Shown: in pieces, positions 43,268 through 53,500 of the stretch
Position numbering within the stretch: position 1 is the stretch's first letter
How the letters are laid out: every line of letters begins with the position of its first letter
Assembly: GCA_012656075.1 (NCBI GenBank)
Contig: JAAKBF010000171.1
Location: 1,116,001 to 1,180,000, forward strand
Source: Phytophthora hibernalis
Lineage: Eukaryota; Oomycota; Peronosporomycetes; Peronosporales; Peronosporaceae
DNA length: 64,000 nt
Reading direction: 5' to 3'
Notes under the pieces: model-generated
Databases searched by the model: none
Told to the model about the DNA's origin: nothing
Seen by the model: only the letters and a program-made list of their open reading frames with translations
Program-made: the position numbers and the translations under genes

Positions 43268-44313
43268 CTAATTCGAGGGCAGCCGACACATTAACCTGCC
43301 TGAATTCCGCGGTCCAGCCGCCGATAACGTGGGATACCCTTCGAATGTATTCGACAACCACCTGCCCATCAGCTTTATCACCAGGCGGTCTGCTCCCGAG
43401 TTCAATAGCTCCGTGGCTTCTCCAATTCGCACTGAATGGGTTGAATACAACTTAGCATTTAAGCCCCCGACACTTGCTGCCTGTTTGAGCGCAGTTGCCA
43501 CTTCCTCCGCGGTTATACCTGACGCGACTCCGGTTGATAAGGCGGGCTGGTCAGGTTTTGTAGCAAATGCTCGAGCCCCTTTCAGGATCCATCGAGCTGC
43601 CTCGACCGGGCACAGTACTTCGTCTCCTGAGCGATTGTGGTAGCGAAACTCCTCACGCCCAAACTGATTGTTCTTGGCTCCTAAAAGACGAATACCCACC
43701 ACGTCTGCTTGCCTTGGTCGCACCTTTTGTCCCTTCTCGTCTTGAAAAAGCCAAATCTCCCAGCCGAAGCACGTACTGGTGATGCTTTCTGCCGATAAAC
43801 AGATACTCGGATCTGCGCAAAAGGAAAAAGAAGGCAAGTAACAGCCCGCCCCACAAAAGTTGCCCGCGAGGTTGTTGCAAATTGATCAAACGGAAAATTG
43901 TCCGGAGAATCGAGGGGTGACAGGCTGTTGCTTGAGGACGGGATCCGTAAATCGTCGGATGCCGCGCAACAAAATCGCGTGTCCTGCATTGACACCCGGA
44001 TCATATCCGGCTGTGTGCTTGTGAAACCACACCGTTTACAGCAAATAGTGGTGTAGGTGTTCCCGACCCCGGCTCGATTCATGCCGTACCGCCAGAGGTA
44101 CACCGCAAACGCACCCAACTGCGACGCATTTGCGTCGATCTTGTCACGTGCGAGCCATGAATGGTAGCCCATGAACTCGCACCACTTCCACCACTGATCC
44201 CAAGAACGACGGTACTGCACACGAGAAGTGTCGGCTAAAGCCCCCGCTCGGAGAAATGCTCCCAAAGCCTCGAGAATTTTCTTGCGCTCAGCGGGACTGT
44301 GACCTGTGTCCAA
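43268..44313 (-). pseudogene. Tyrosine recombinase of the YR retrotransposon
   Basis: Phage-integrase-fold recombinase. The N-terminal SAM-like core-binding region reads VQYRRSWDQWWKWCEFMGYH. The catalytic residues are visible: Arg in FFLLRRSEYLFIG, His-x-x-Arg in THSVRIGEATELL, the second His/Trp position in MGRWLSNTFEGY, and the nucleophile Tyr in the same stretch. Two frame changes, near 43840 and 43680, separate the parts. Given the base-loss problem elsewhere, it may be intact in reality, but as written it is broken. Confidence 0.8.
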
Positions 44314-44456
44314 GCAAACGACATGTCAGCAAATGAACGCGACATCTCCTCGGATTGCCACACCCTGCTTCCTGCGTCTGCGATGACATTGTCGACACCA
44401 GATATATGACCCGCCGACGAATAAAAATTGTAGCGCACTTCTAAAATGCCGACAAT

Positions 44457-46162
44457 TCAAAGCAATAACTGAGCGAATGGGTTTCGACTTGATCTTCGAT
44501 TTGCCCACGCCACAGCAGAAGTATTGTCAATCCAGAATTTCGTATGAGCCTGGTCGTGCTTCCCAGACTGCGACCAATGCGAGGCCCACACGATAGCCGC
44601 AAACACTGCACGCATCAGTTCGCGAATATTAATGCTGAACTCGTCGGAAACAGACGCATTAAAATCTGCAATCAGCTTTCTTTCTTCTGCGTCAAATTCC
44701 ACTTGCAGATATTCCTTGCGTGCAGGCCAAAGAGCACAAAGTCCACGATCACTAGCGTCCATGTAAATATGGTTGTCGGGGCCTTTGCATCGACGAATCG
44801 TGTCAGCGGTACTGAGTTCAATCCTCCAACTCGTAAAATTGCGGCAAACCAGTGCAGGTCCTCCCGAACCTCCTCTGGAATCAATGAAGGGTGAAATCGA
44901 GTTGTATTTCGTGCCAGTGACGAGATCCGTTGGAAAAATGGAGTAGCCGTGCGCACACACGTGGCTACGTGACGGAGACTCCCCAGCAATTTATTCAGCT
45001 GTGTTTTCGATGCAGATGTAGCTGATTGCAGTGCGCCCACTCGTTGTAGCGCTTTAGCAACTTTGTCAGCGGGCATTGATAGCGTCATCGACTTGAGGTT
45101 CCACTGAAGACCGAGAGCCTTGCCCTCCGTAAACCATGGCGTGAATTTTTCCTCGTTACACGCGTGATGACCCAGAATCGTCACCATTGATGTCCGAAGA
45201 GATAAACTTGCCTCGGCCAACCGAGATCCAATGTCCGGCTCGATACAAATATGATCATCACACCACGCCTTGCCATCAAAAATTTCCGTGCCAGACCGTG
45301 GTTGAAAAGGCCAAGTCGGTACAGCATTTTAGTGTAAGTGGACAATCGCCCCTCCTGCTGCCCAGTAGTGCCTTGGAGAGTCTGTCCAGCCAAAAGGACA
45401 AGACAAATCAATTACGAGAATTCCGAGCTCCGGAATTGTTCCGGCGAATCGGCCTGCGGCCTCAGCTGCTACTGGTATATTGCGAAAAGCCCCTGTAACA
45501 TCTCCAGTGGACATTCGAGCTGAACCCGGAGAGCTATCTTCCACTCGTAATATCTGCCTGGCCAGAACTGCTGCACCATCATAAGTGACCTCAATTGGAG
45601 TACCCTCCTGTGCGTGGTCGTTTACTGAATCTCCTTTTGGACACGACAAGTCGTGAATTACCCGTGCAACTGCAGTAATGTCTGCATCTCCTTTCTGTAC
45701 TGCTCCAAACGGACTGCAAGTGATGCCATTCAGCGACGGGAGCAGCCCAATATCCAGAATTAAATAACGGTCTTCGTCTTGGCCCTTTCGAAGACTCTTG
45801 ACCACTGCGTTTAGAGCTCGTAAAGCAGATCCATGGTTTGGCGGGGGTTGTTTCTGCTTCGGAAACGATGCTGACCACGAAGGTCTGACTCCGTGGGTAA
45901 CAATGTCGCGCCATTCCTCCTTATATTTGTACGTACGCCAACTCGGTAAATGGTCGGGAATCGACAAAGCCTTATTAGGCCGCGGGTCCTGTGATGTTTC
46001 ACCCCGAACCAAACGAATAAAATCCGGGAGGCTCATTTTCGACCTCCTAAGCACCTCACTATAAGCAACCTGCTTAGCCCGGTCGATCTGAAATTTCAGC
46101 GCTCCGTTCGACAATGTTGAAACTGGGCTTGAGGTCGGAGGTGCCACACCATAGTGCTTCAT
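44457..46162 (-). pseudogene. Reverse transcriptase/RNase H of the YR retrotransposon
   Basis: Three overlapping frames read through RT and RNase H. RT: YLILDIGLLPSLNGITCSPF, ARVIHDLSCPKGDSVND, SARMSTGDVTGAFRNIPV, VIDLSCPFGWTDSPRHYW (the normal position of the catalytic YxDD is lost in a frame break near 45300). RT thumb: LGLQWNLKSMTLSMPADKV and LNKLLGSLRHVATCV. RNase H: HIYMDASDRGLCALW, SINIRELMRAVFAAIVWA and KFWIDNTSAVAWANR. No integrase follows, in line with the recombinase gene downstream. Confidence 0.8.
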
Positions 46163-46186
46163 GATCGAAACCAGGTCCGCTCGAGC

Positions 46187-48889
46187 TTATCCTTGCTGGA
46201 AGACTAGGAGTCTCTCATTCACGGCGAGCGTCAGTGTGTAGCGTTGTTGTTTTATCTCAATAAAGTGTTGCAATTGGCGTGTCGACCCTTTTGGCGCCCT
46301 GATCACACCTCTGCTATCCGCCCTTCCCAGTCGAGTCGACTGTGGCGGCATCAGCAATTCCGGAGAGGATTTTCTTGGTGTGCTTAGTCGTTCTGCTTGC
46401 GAGCTGTCAGAATTTTCGCGCCGGTCCCCATACCGTGCTAGTGGCCGCGGGGGTAACTGAGAAGCTTGTGAATTCCACCGTGTATCTGTCTCCAAGCCTG
46501 GAGCGCTTATTCGCGCCCTTCTCACGCTCACCGCCGGGACAGCTTCGCCTATTTCGTGAAGCTGAGCCACTTCGGACTGACCGACCTGCCTGCAATTATC
46601 TTGCAACGGCAACACATCGCCTCCTCCGTGACTATGAGCCACATTGGGCCAACCGACCGGCCTGCAATTATCTTGCAGCGGCAAAACATCACCTCCTCCG
46701 TGACTATGGGCCACGTTGGGCCAACCAACCTGCCTGCAATTACCTTGCAGCGGCAAAACATGGCCCCTCGGTGACATTGAGTCGCCTTGGGCCAACCGAC
46801 CGACCCGCAAGTGTCAGGGCGCGGGACGTCCTCGCTTCTGCCTTGTCTAGGCATCACTGCGGGTATCTTGCTCTCGAGATTTTCTCCATTGTCTAGAGGT
46901 GGAGGCTTCTCAGTCGGCCTGAGGGTGGATGCCTCCTGTCCCACCTCATGGCCCTTTCACGTCTCCACCTGATTCCTCGAGCCTATCGAGCTTGTGTCTC
47001 GCAGCCCTCCGTAAGTCTTGCTGATGAAGTTCTTCACATTACCGGGAAGTTTGGCAGGAACGAAGTGATCCCGATAATCGAATAGACAAGTGTCGCTCTC
47101 GCCATGACAACCATCAACTGATAGAAACTTCATACAGAGCTTTTTACCTTTTCGAATACGTAAAGCTGCGACAACATCCTGAGGCACGGAAACCACGCCC
47201 CTGACGGGGACCGCTACAGCTTGATCCTCTCTGCTTGGGTTTCTTCTGGCGGGCTGCCGATTGTTTGGGTGTAGAGGTCCTCAGAGCTGCTTCTACCTTG
47301 AGACTGGTCACGCATTGAACCACACGCGCGAACGACTCATGATTGAATTGAAAGTGAGTCTTAGATCAGCCGCAGCCTCGAGATCTTCTCGGGCGAGACA
47401 TGATCAAAATGTTTCAAATCGATCATCAATCCATGCTACCAATTCTGGCACAGCTTCTGGCCCCTGCATCGTCTTCGTCTTACGTACAACGAGCAGGAAT
47501 CGTCTAGCCGCATCGACCAAATCTGCCACAGCCTTGGTATACATCTCGTTCACCAGCAGTGAGAGCACTTCCAGGGCCGCTAAAACATCGGCAAGATCTC
47601 CCGGCGTCTGTGGCTCTGGCACCTTGTTCTTTGTCGAAACATCTGTCATATCGTAACGGCAAAAGTGGTTTCTTTCTACCTCCACATCCATTGGCGCGAC
47701 GTGTCGTACTGATAGGCCCCGAAACCCAAAATACCACGCGAAGAATCCACGCGCAACACCAGGGTGTGGCAAATAGTCGAAGTCTTTGGCTTGAGACTGC
47801 ATAGTCTCCAAAAACAATTGAGCATCTAAGAGCGAGTACTTACCGTTTACCATGGCTCCGTGCACTGCTCCTTGTTGCCGGCTTGGTCTGAACTGCGACT
47901 TGGATTCCTTCCCCGCTGTGTACACTACGGAGCTGGAGCTTCCCTTACTCAGATTAGCTTGCCGAAACGCGATAAGCTGGTCGATATCACGTACCATCTC
48001 AGGGTCGTCTCCAAGCCGTCTTCGTAACGAAGAGAGCCGCAACTCCCCTGGTCTTTAGGCGTCTGGAGATATGGCTCATCACGTCCCCGTACCTGGCAAA
48101 CAGGGTTCGTCTTGACGTGTTTCAGCCGGTACCAGATCGTCGTCAGAGTCATAAAGCTAGGCCATCCGTTCAGAATCCGTGGCTCTATGGTCAATTGGAC
48201 TCGATTCCTCGGTAGCGCCCGTCTCGACCGGCGGCGCGAACAAAGATTTAGCCACTGCGACGCCGGGGGGCTCGTCGCTTGCCGTCCTGGTAGAAAACAA
48301 AATTCAGAATATGTTCTATCTTTAAGAACTCGACCTGGGTGTTTCCGAGGTTGTAGACCGGCACATCTTGACTCTGGTCCACCAAGCTCATCGAAAGCTT
48401 CTTGAGCACAGTTGCCGAGCTTCGACGGGCAGGATGGCCGACGCCGTTGAAGTGGTCATGAGCGGCGTAGTGGAGCTCTCGCATCTCTGCGGGCATGATG
48501 TCAGCTGTTCCTCGCATGTGGCATGGACGTAGTGCATACGTCTCGAGGGCAAGATCCTGGAACTCTTCTTCGCCGAAGGCAAGGTCGCACGTGCCGTCAG
48601 TGAATGTAACCTGCAGCTTGCCTGACTTGGTGAGGTTACTCCAGGTGTAACCTACCACCACTCCGTAGTACCAAACCTTGGGCTTCCCTACGGGGACCCG
48701 GACTGTGCACAAGGCACTACCAACGTAGGAGCCTATCCCGCTTAACGCTTCGTCTTCCGTTACCCCGCGTCGCTCTAGTTCCGTAGCTGCGCGCTGCGTC
48801 GAAAAAGCCCCGAGGTCCTCCCACCTTCCACTAGGCATCCGCTCAACGTCATATACGCCTTGATGCGCAGCCCGTTGTTTCGAGCGCAT
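46187..48889 (-). pseudogene. Gag-like region of the YR retrotransposon
   Basis: ATG 48889 starts a 213-codon frame (WYYGVVVGYTWSNLTKSGKL; VEFLKIEHILNFVFYQDGKR). The gag reading continues in other frames: 47404-48042 (DDPEMVRDIDQLIAFRQANL; KDFDYLPHPGVARGFFAWYF) and 46957-47196, where KLCMKFLSVDGCHGESDTCL with a following Asp/His forms a possible CCCH-type zinc knuckle. The segment to 46187 holds a 72-bp tandem repeat. Assignment to gag rests on position upstream of RT and on the zinc-knuckle-like motif. Confidence 0.55.
46561..46780 (-). repeat. 72-bp tandem repeat, about three copies, in the gag-RT linker
   Basis: The word TGCAATTA(T/C)CTTGCA recurs at 46591, 46663 and 46735, exactly 72 bp apart (24 codons). 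On the minus strand each copy encodes DVLPLQDNCRPVGWPNVAHS with small changes, so length variation keeps the frame. Confidence 0.9.
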
Positions 48890-48996
48890 CAGGCTTGAAG
48901 AGGGCGTAGAGAGCGGTTGGGGCCATTTCAGTCGTCGATAGTCTTAGCAAATGTCCGAGAAGATGGGCACCAAAGGTCGTCGAGGTTTCGAGGCTG

Positions 48997-49138
48997 TCGA
49001 GAGCGGAGAAAAGAAGAAGTGCGCACGGGCGCTCCTATCTAGCTCAAGCTACCGTCTAAATTTAGTCCATGCGATCCGAAAAAAGCCTTCTTCTTCTGTC
49101 CTGCCACTCCTTGACATCTTGTCCGAGGAAGCTGAGCA
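48997..49138 (-). repeat. Split direct repeat A1 (5' end of the element)
   Basis: The A copy at the 5' end of the minus-strand element; the MULE sequence resumes at 49139. Confidence 0.85.
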
Positions 49139-49770
49139 ACTTACTGTGAATGGTCCCGAGTTGGGGCCGCGCCAAGGTATTCGGTGGGTTAAGCGGACAA
49201 TCCGGCAACGATGTTTTGCCGCTACCATCCAGTACACCCATACAAAATGGGAGCAGTACTTCCGCTCTACCTGGCTCGAACGTTACAACATCGAGTCATG
49301 GAACATCTACGGGTTGGAGAACAGCCTTGTCGCCAGAACAAACAACCCGCTCGAGCAGTTCAATCGCGAGCTAAACTGTTCGTTTCCACTCCCCACCTAA
49401 ACGTTTCGATCCTCGTAAAGGTAGTACGAGGGATTTCCCAGGAGTTCGTGACCAAGTTGGCAAACGTTGCTCAAGGGCAGCGTAGGAAAGGCAACCGACG
49501 CAACGCAAACACGTCGATCTGCTACTGGTACAAGCTAGTGCAGATATAATTGACCTCCAAAAACTAGTCGTCTTTACCGAAGCAGATGCAGCCATGGACT
49601 CTGAGAGTGAAGATGAAATGGATGATGGTGGCATTTCTTCCGACGTAGACAGCGCATCAGAGGAAGCAGGTCATGGGGAAAGCGTGAAGTCGGAAAACGA
49701 CGCAGAAGTGGTACTCAACTTTTCGTACGAACCTGGAAGTATTGTGATGCCACAGACACTGCAGGAATAG
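49139..49770 (+). pseudogene. MULE transposase, 3' part
   Basis: Continues the gene cut at 42885. It reads LTVNGPELGPRQGIRWVKR, WEQYFRSTWLERYNIESWN and VARTNNPLEQFNRELN, the C-terminal MULE region with the conserved RTNNPLE motif. A base loss near 49380 (TTTCC) shifts the frame to LNVSILVKVVRGISQEFV. After another break, an acidic tail (AMDSESEDEMDDGGISSD) ends at TAG 49770. Confidence 0.85.
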
Positions 49771-50150
49771 ATGGAACTGTAGGTGACCAAACGGCGGTCG
49801 TCTAGACATGAACATCGGCAGCTAAGAGGTGAGAATGCAGACCAGAGGCATCGGCTTTGTGGTAGGGGCTAGATGTAGTGAGTGTTTCGGACACTGCGAA
49901 TTAGGGACTCCCTGATATCTAAATACACGTTGACTTCGTATTTTTTAATCAAGCTTTGCGTCCTCTGTGAAATACAGCACGGAGGTTGTTTTGTTTTGAG
50001 AAGGTGTATTGGATATCTCGTGTAGGCAAAGAGACATAAAACAATGTTAGTTTACGATTAAACTGATAGATTGAAATTGACAACGTTTGACATACCTTTC
50101 TGTGCGGAGCATTAACGAGTTTTGACTCGCGACAACCCTCTTCCCCTCTT
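49771..50150. other. No gene recognised
   Basis: 3' flank of the MULE. Its right terminal repeat was not identified. A possible minus-strand splice donor (CAGAAAG|GTATGT) lies near 50095. Confidence 0.4.
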
Positions 50151-50513
50151 GGGCCCTCAATTGACACGACCGGGGTTGATGAATGGACAAGTGGAACGCC
50201 AATTCACGATATAACCGACCGACCACCAACCGAGACGCCGACAACTCAAACTACGACTTCCGACACGCCGATTGGGCCCTCAATTGACACGACCGGGGTT
50301 GATGAATGGACAAGTGGAACGCCAATTCACGATATAACCGACCGACCACCAACCGAGACGCCGACAACTCAAACTACGACTTCCGACACGCCGATTGGGC
50401 CCTCAATTGACACGACCGGGGTTGATGAATGGACAAGTGGAACGCCAATTCACGATATAACCGACCGACCACCAACCGAGACGCCGACGACTCAAACTGC
50501 GACTTCCGACACG
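50151..50513 (+). repeat. Three 123-bp units encoding a PTETPTTQT-type peptide on the plus strand
   Basis: GGGCCCTCAATTGACACGAC starts at 50151, 50274 and 50397, exactly 123 bp (41 codons) apart, with copies almost identical. Read on the plus strand without stops, each unit gives GPSIDTTGVDEWTSGTPIHD, then ITDRPPTETPTTQT(T/A)TSDT. The second half is the same motif that the large array to the right encodes on the minus strand. The frame is open on + from about 50090 to a stop shortly after the junction at 50513. Confidence 0.85.
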
Positions 50514-53500
50514 TTTCAATCTTTGGTACCTCCGTTGTAGACGTGTCGAAGGTTGGCGTCTCGGTTGTTGGAGTTTGAGTCGTCGGCGTCTCGGTTGGTG
50601 GTGTTTCAATCGTTGGTACCTCCGTTGTCGGTGTGTCGAAGGTTGGCGTCTCGGTTGTTGGAGTTTGAGTCGTCGGCGTCTCGGTTCGTGGTGTTTCAAT
50701 CGTTGGTACCTCCGTTCGGAAGTCGGGGTTTGAGTCGTCGGCGTCTCGGTTGGTGGTGTTTCCATCGTTGGTACCTCCGTTGTCGGTGTGTCGAAGTCGG
50801 GGTTTGAGTCGTCGGCGTCTCGGTTGTTGGAGTTTGAGTCGTCGGCGTCTCGGTTGGTGGTGTTTTCATCGTTGGTACCTCCGTTGTCGGCGTGTCGAAG
50901 GTTGGCGTCTCGGTTGTTGGAGTTTGAGTCGTCGGCGTCTCGGTTGGTGGTGTTTTCATCGTTGGTACCTCCGTTGTCGGCGTGTCGAAGGTTGGCGTCT
51001 CGGTTGTTGGAGTTTGAGTCGTCGGCGTCTCGGTTGGTGGTGTTTCATCGTTGGTACCTCCGTTGTCGGTGTGTCGAAGGTTGGCGTCTCGGTTGTTGGA
51101 GTTTGAGTCGTCGGCGTCTCGGTTCGTGGTGTTTCAATCGTTGGTACCTCCGTTGTCGGAAGTCGGGGTTTGAGTCGTCGGCGTCTCGGTTGGTGGTGTT
51201 TCCATCGTTGGTACCTCCGTTGTCGGCGTGTCGAAGGTTGGCGTCTCGGTTGTTGGAGTTTGAGTCGTCGGCGTCTCGGTTGGTGGTGTTTCAATCGTTG
51301 GTACCTCCGTTGTCGGAAGTCGGGGTTTGAGTCGTCGGCGTCTCGGTTGGTGGTGTTTCCATCGTTGGTACCTCCGTTGTCGGCGTGTCGAAGGTTGGCG
51401 TCTCGGTTGTTGGAGTTTGAGTCGTCGGCGTGTCGGTTCGTGGTGTTTCAATCGTTGGTACCTCCGTTGTCGGTGTGTCGGAAGTCGGGGTTTGAGTCGT
51501 CGGCGTCTCGGTTGGTGGTGTTTCCATCGTTGGTACCTCCGTTGTCGTCGTGTCGAAGGTTGGCGTCTCTGTTGTTGGAGTTTGAGTCGTCGGCGTCTCG
51601 GTTGGTGGTGTTTCAATCGTTGGTACCTCCGTTGTCGGTGTGTCGGAAGTCGGGGTTTGAGTCGTTGGCGTCTCGGTTGGTGGTGTTTCAATCGTTGGTA
51701 CCTCCGTTGTCGTCGTGTCGAAGGTTGGCGTCTCTGTTGTTGGAGTTTGAGTCGTCGGCGTCTCGGTTCGTGGTGTTTCAATCGTTGGTACCTCCGTTGT
51801 CGGTGTGTCGGAAGTCGGGGTTTGAGTCGTCGGCGTCTCGGTTGCTGGTGTTTCCATCGTTGGTACCTCCGTTGTCGGTGTGTCGAAGGTTGGCGTCTCG
51901 GTTGTTGGAGTTTGAGTCGTCGGCGTGTCGGTTCGTGGTGTTTCAATCGTTGGTACCTCCGTTGTCGGAAGTCGGGGTTTGAGTCGTCGGCGTCTCGATT
52001 GGTGGTGTTTCATCGTTGGTACCTCCGTTGTCGGCGTGTCGAAGGTTGGCGTCTCGGTTGTTGGAGTTTGAGTCGTCGGCGTCTCGGTTCGTGATGTTTC
52101 AATCGTTGGTACCTCCGTTGTCGGCGTGTCGGAAGTCGGGGTTTGAGTCGTCGGCGTCTCGGTTGGTGGTGTTTCCATCGTTGGTACCTCCGTTGTCGTC
52201 GTGTCGAAGGTTGGCGTCTCTGTTGTTGGAGTTTGAGTCGTCGGCGTCTCGGTTGTGGTGTTTCAATCGTTGGTACCTCCGTTGTCGGTGTGTCGGAAGT
52301 CGGGGTTTGAGTCGTCGGCGTCTCGGTTGGTGGTGTTTCCATCGTTGGTACCTCCGTTGTCGTCGTGTCGAAGGTTGGCGTCTCGGTTGTTGGAGTTTGA
52401 GTCGTCGGCGTCTCGGTTGGTGGTGTTTCAATCGTTGGTACCTCCGTTGTCGGTGTGTCGGAAGTCGGGGTTTGAGTCGTCGGCGTCTCGGTTGGTGGTG
52501 TTTCAATCGTTGGTACCTCCGTTGTCGTCGTGTCGAAGGTTGGCGTCTCGGTTGTTGGAGTTTGAGTCGTCGGCGTCTCGGTTCGTGGTGTTTCAATCGT
52601 TGGTACCTCCGTTGTCGGTGTGTCGGAAGTCGGGGTTTGAGTCGTCGGCGTCTCGGTTGGTGGTGTTTCCATCGTTGGTACCTCCGTTGTCGGTGTGTCG
52701 AAGGTTGGCGTCTCGGTTGTTGGAGTTTGAGTCGTCGGCGTCTCGGTTCGTGGTGTTTCAATCGTTGGTACCTCCGTTGTCGGTGTGTCGGAAGTCGGGG
52801 TTTGAGTCGTCGGCGTCTCGGTTGGTGGTGTTTCCATCGTTGGTACCTCCGTTGTCGGCGTGTCGAAGGTTGGCGTCTCGGTTGTTGGAGTTTGAGTCGT
52901 CGGCGTCTCGGTTGGTGGTGTTTCAATCGTTGGTACCTCCGTTGTCGGTGTGTCGGAAGTCGGGGTTTGAGTCGTCGGCGTCTCGGTTGGTGGTGTTTCA
53001 ATCGTTGGTACCTCCGTTGTCGGTGTGTCGAAGGTTGGCGTCTCGGTTGTTGGAGTTTGAGTCGTCGGCGTCTCGGTTCGTGGTGTTTCAATCGTTGGTA
53101 CCTCCGTTGTCGGTGTGTCGGGGTTTGAGTCGTCGGCGTCTCGGTTGGTGGTGTTTCAATCGTTGGTACCTCCGTTGTCGTGTGTCGAAGGTTGGCGTCT
53201 CGGTTGTTGGAGTTTGAGTCGTCGGCGTCTCGGTTCGTGGTGTTTCAATCGTTGGTACCTCCGTTGTCGGTGTGTCGGAAGTCGGGGTTTGAGTCGTCGG
53301 CGTCTCGGTTGGTGGTGTTTCAATCGTTGGTACCTCCGTTGTCGGTGTGTCGAAGGTTGGCGTCTCGGTTGTTGGAGTTTGAGTCGTCGGCGTCTCGGTT
53401 GGTGGTGTTTCAATCGTTGGTACCTCCGTTGTCGGTGTGTCGGAAGTCGGGGTTTGAGTCGTCGGCGTCTCGGTTGGTGGTGTTTCAATCGTTGGTACCT

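Larger units (their letters stand above)
42886..49138 (-). mobile_element. Tyrosine-recombinase retrotransposon with split direct repeats (Ngaro/PAT-like)
   Basis: A 6.25-kb element on the minus strand. It encodes gag-like proteins, reverse transcriptase with RNase H, and a tyrosine recombinase instead of a DDE integrase. Two repeat types frame it in the split-direct-repeat order. On the minus strand: A1 at 48997-49138, the coding region, then B1 at 43103-43172, A2 at 42959-43102, B2 at 42886-42955. This is the arrangement known for Ngaro and PAT elements, distinct from the inverted repeats of DIRS1. The element left no target duplication: joining 42885 to 49139 restores the MULE frame (GAT GTA CTT ACT GTG), as expected for recombinase-mediated insertion. 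Confidence 0.85.
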
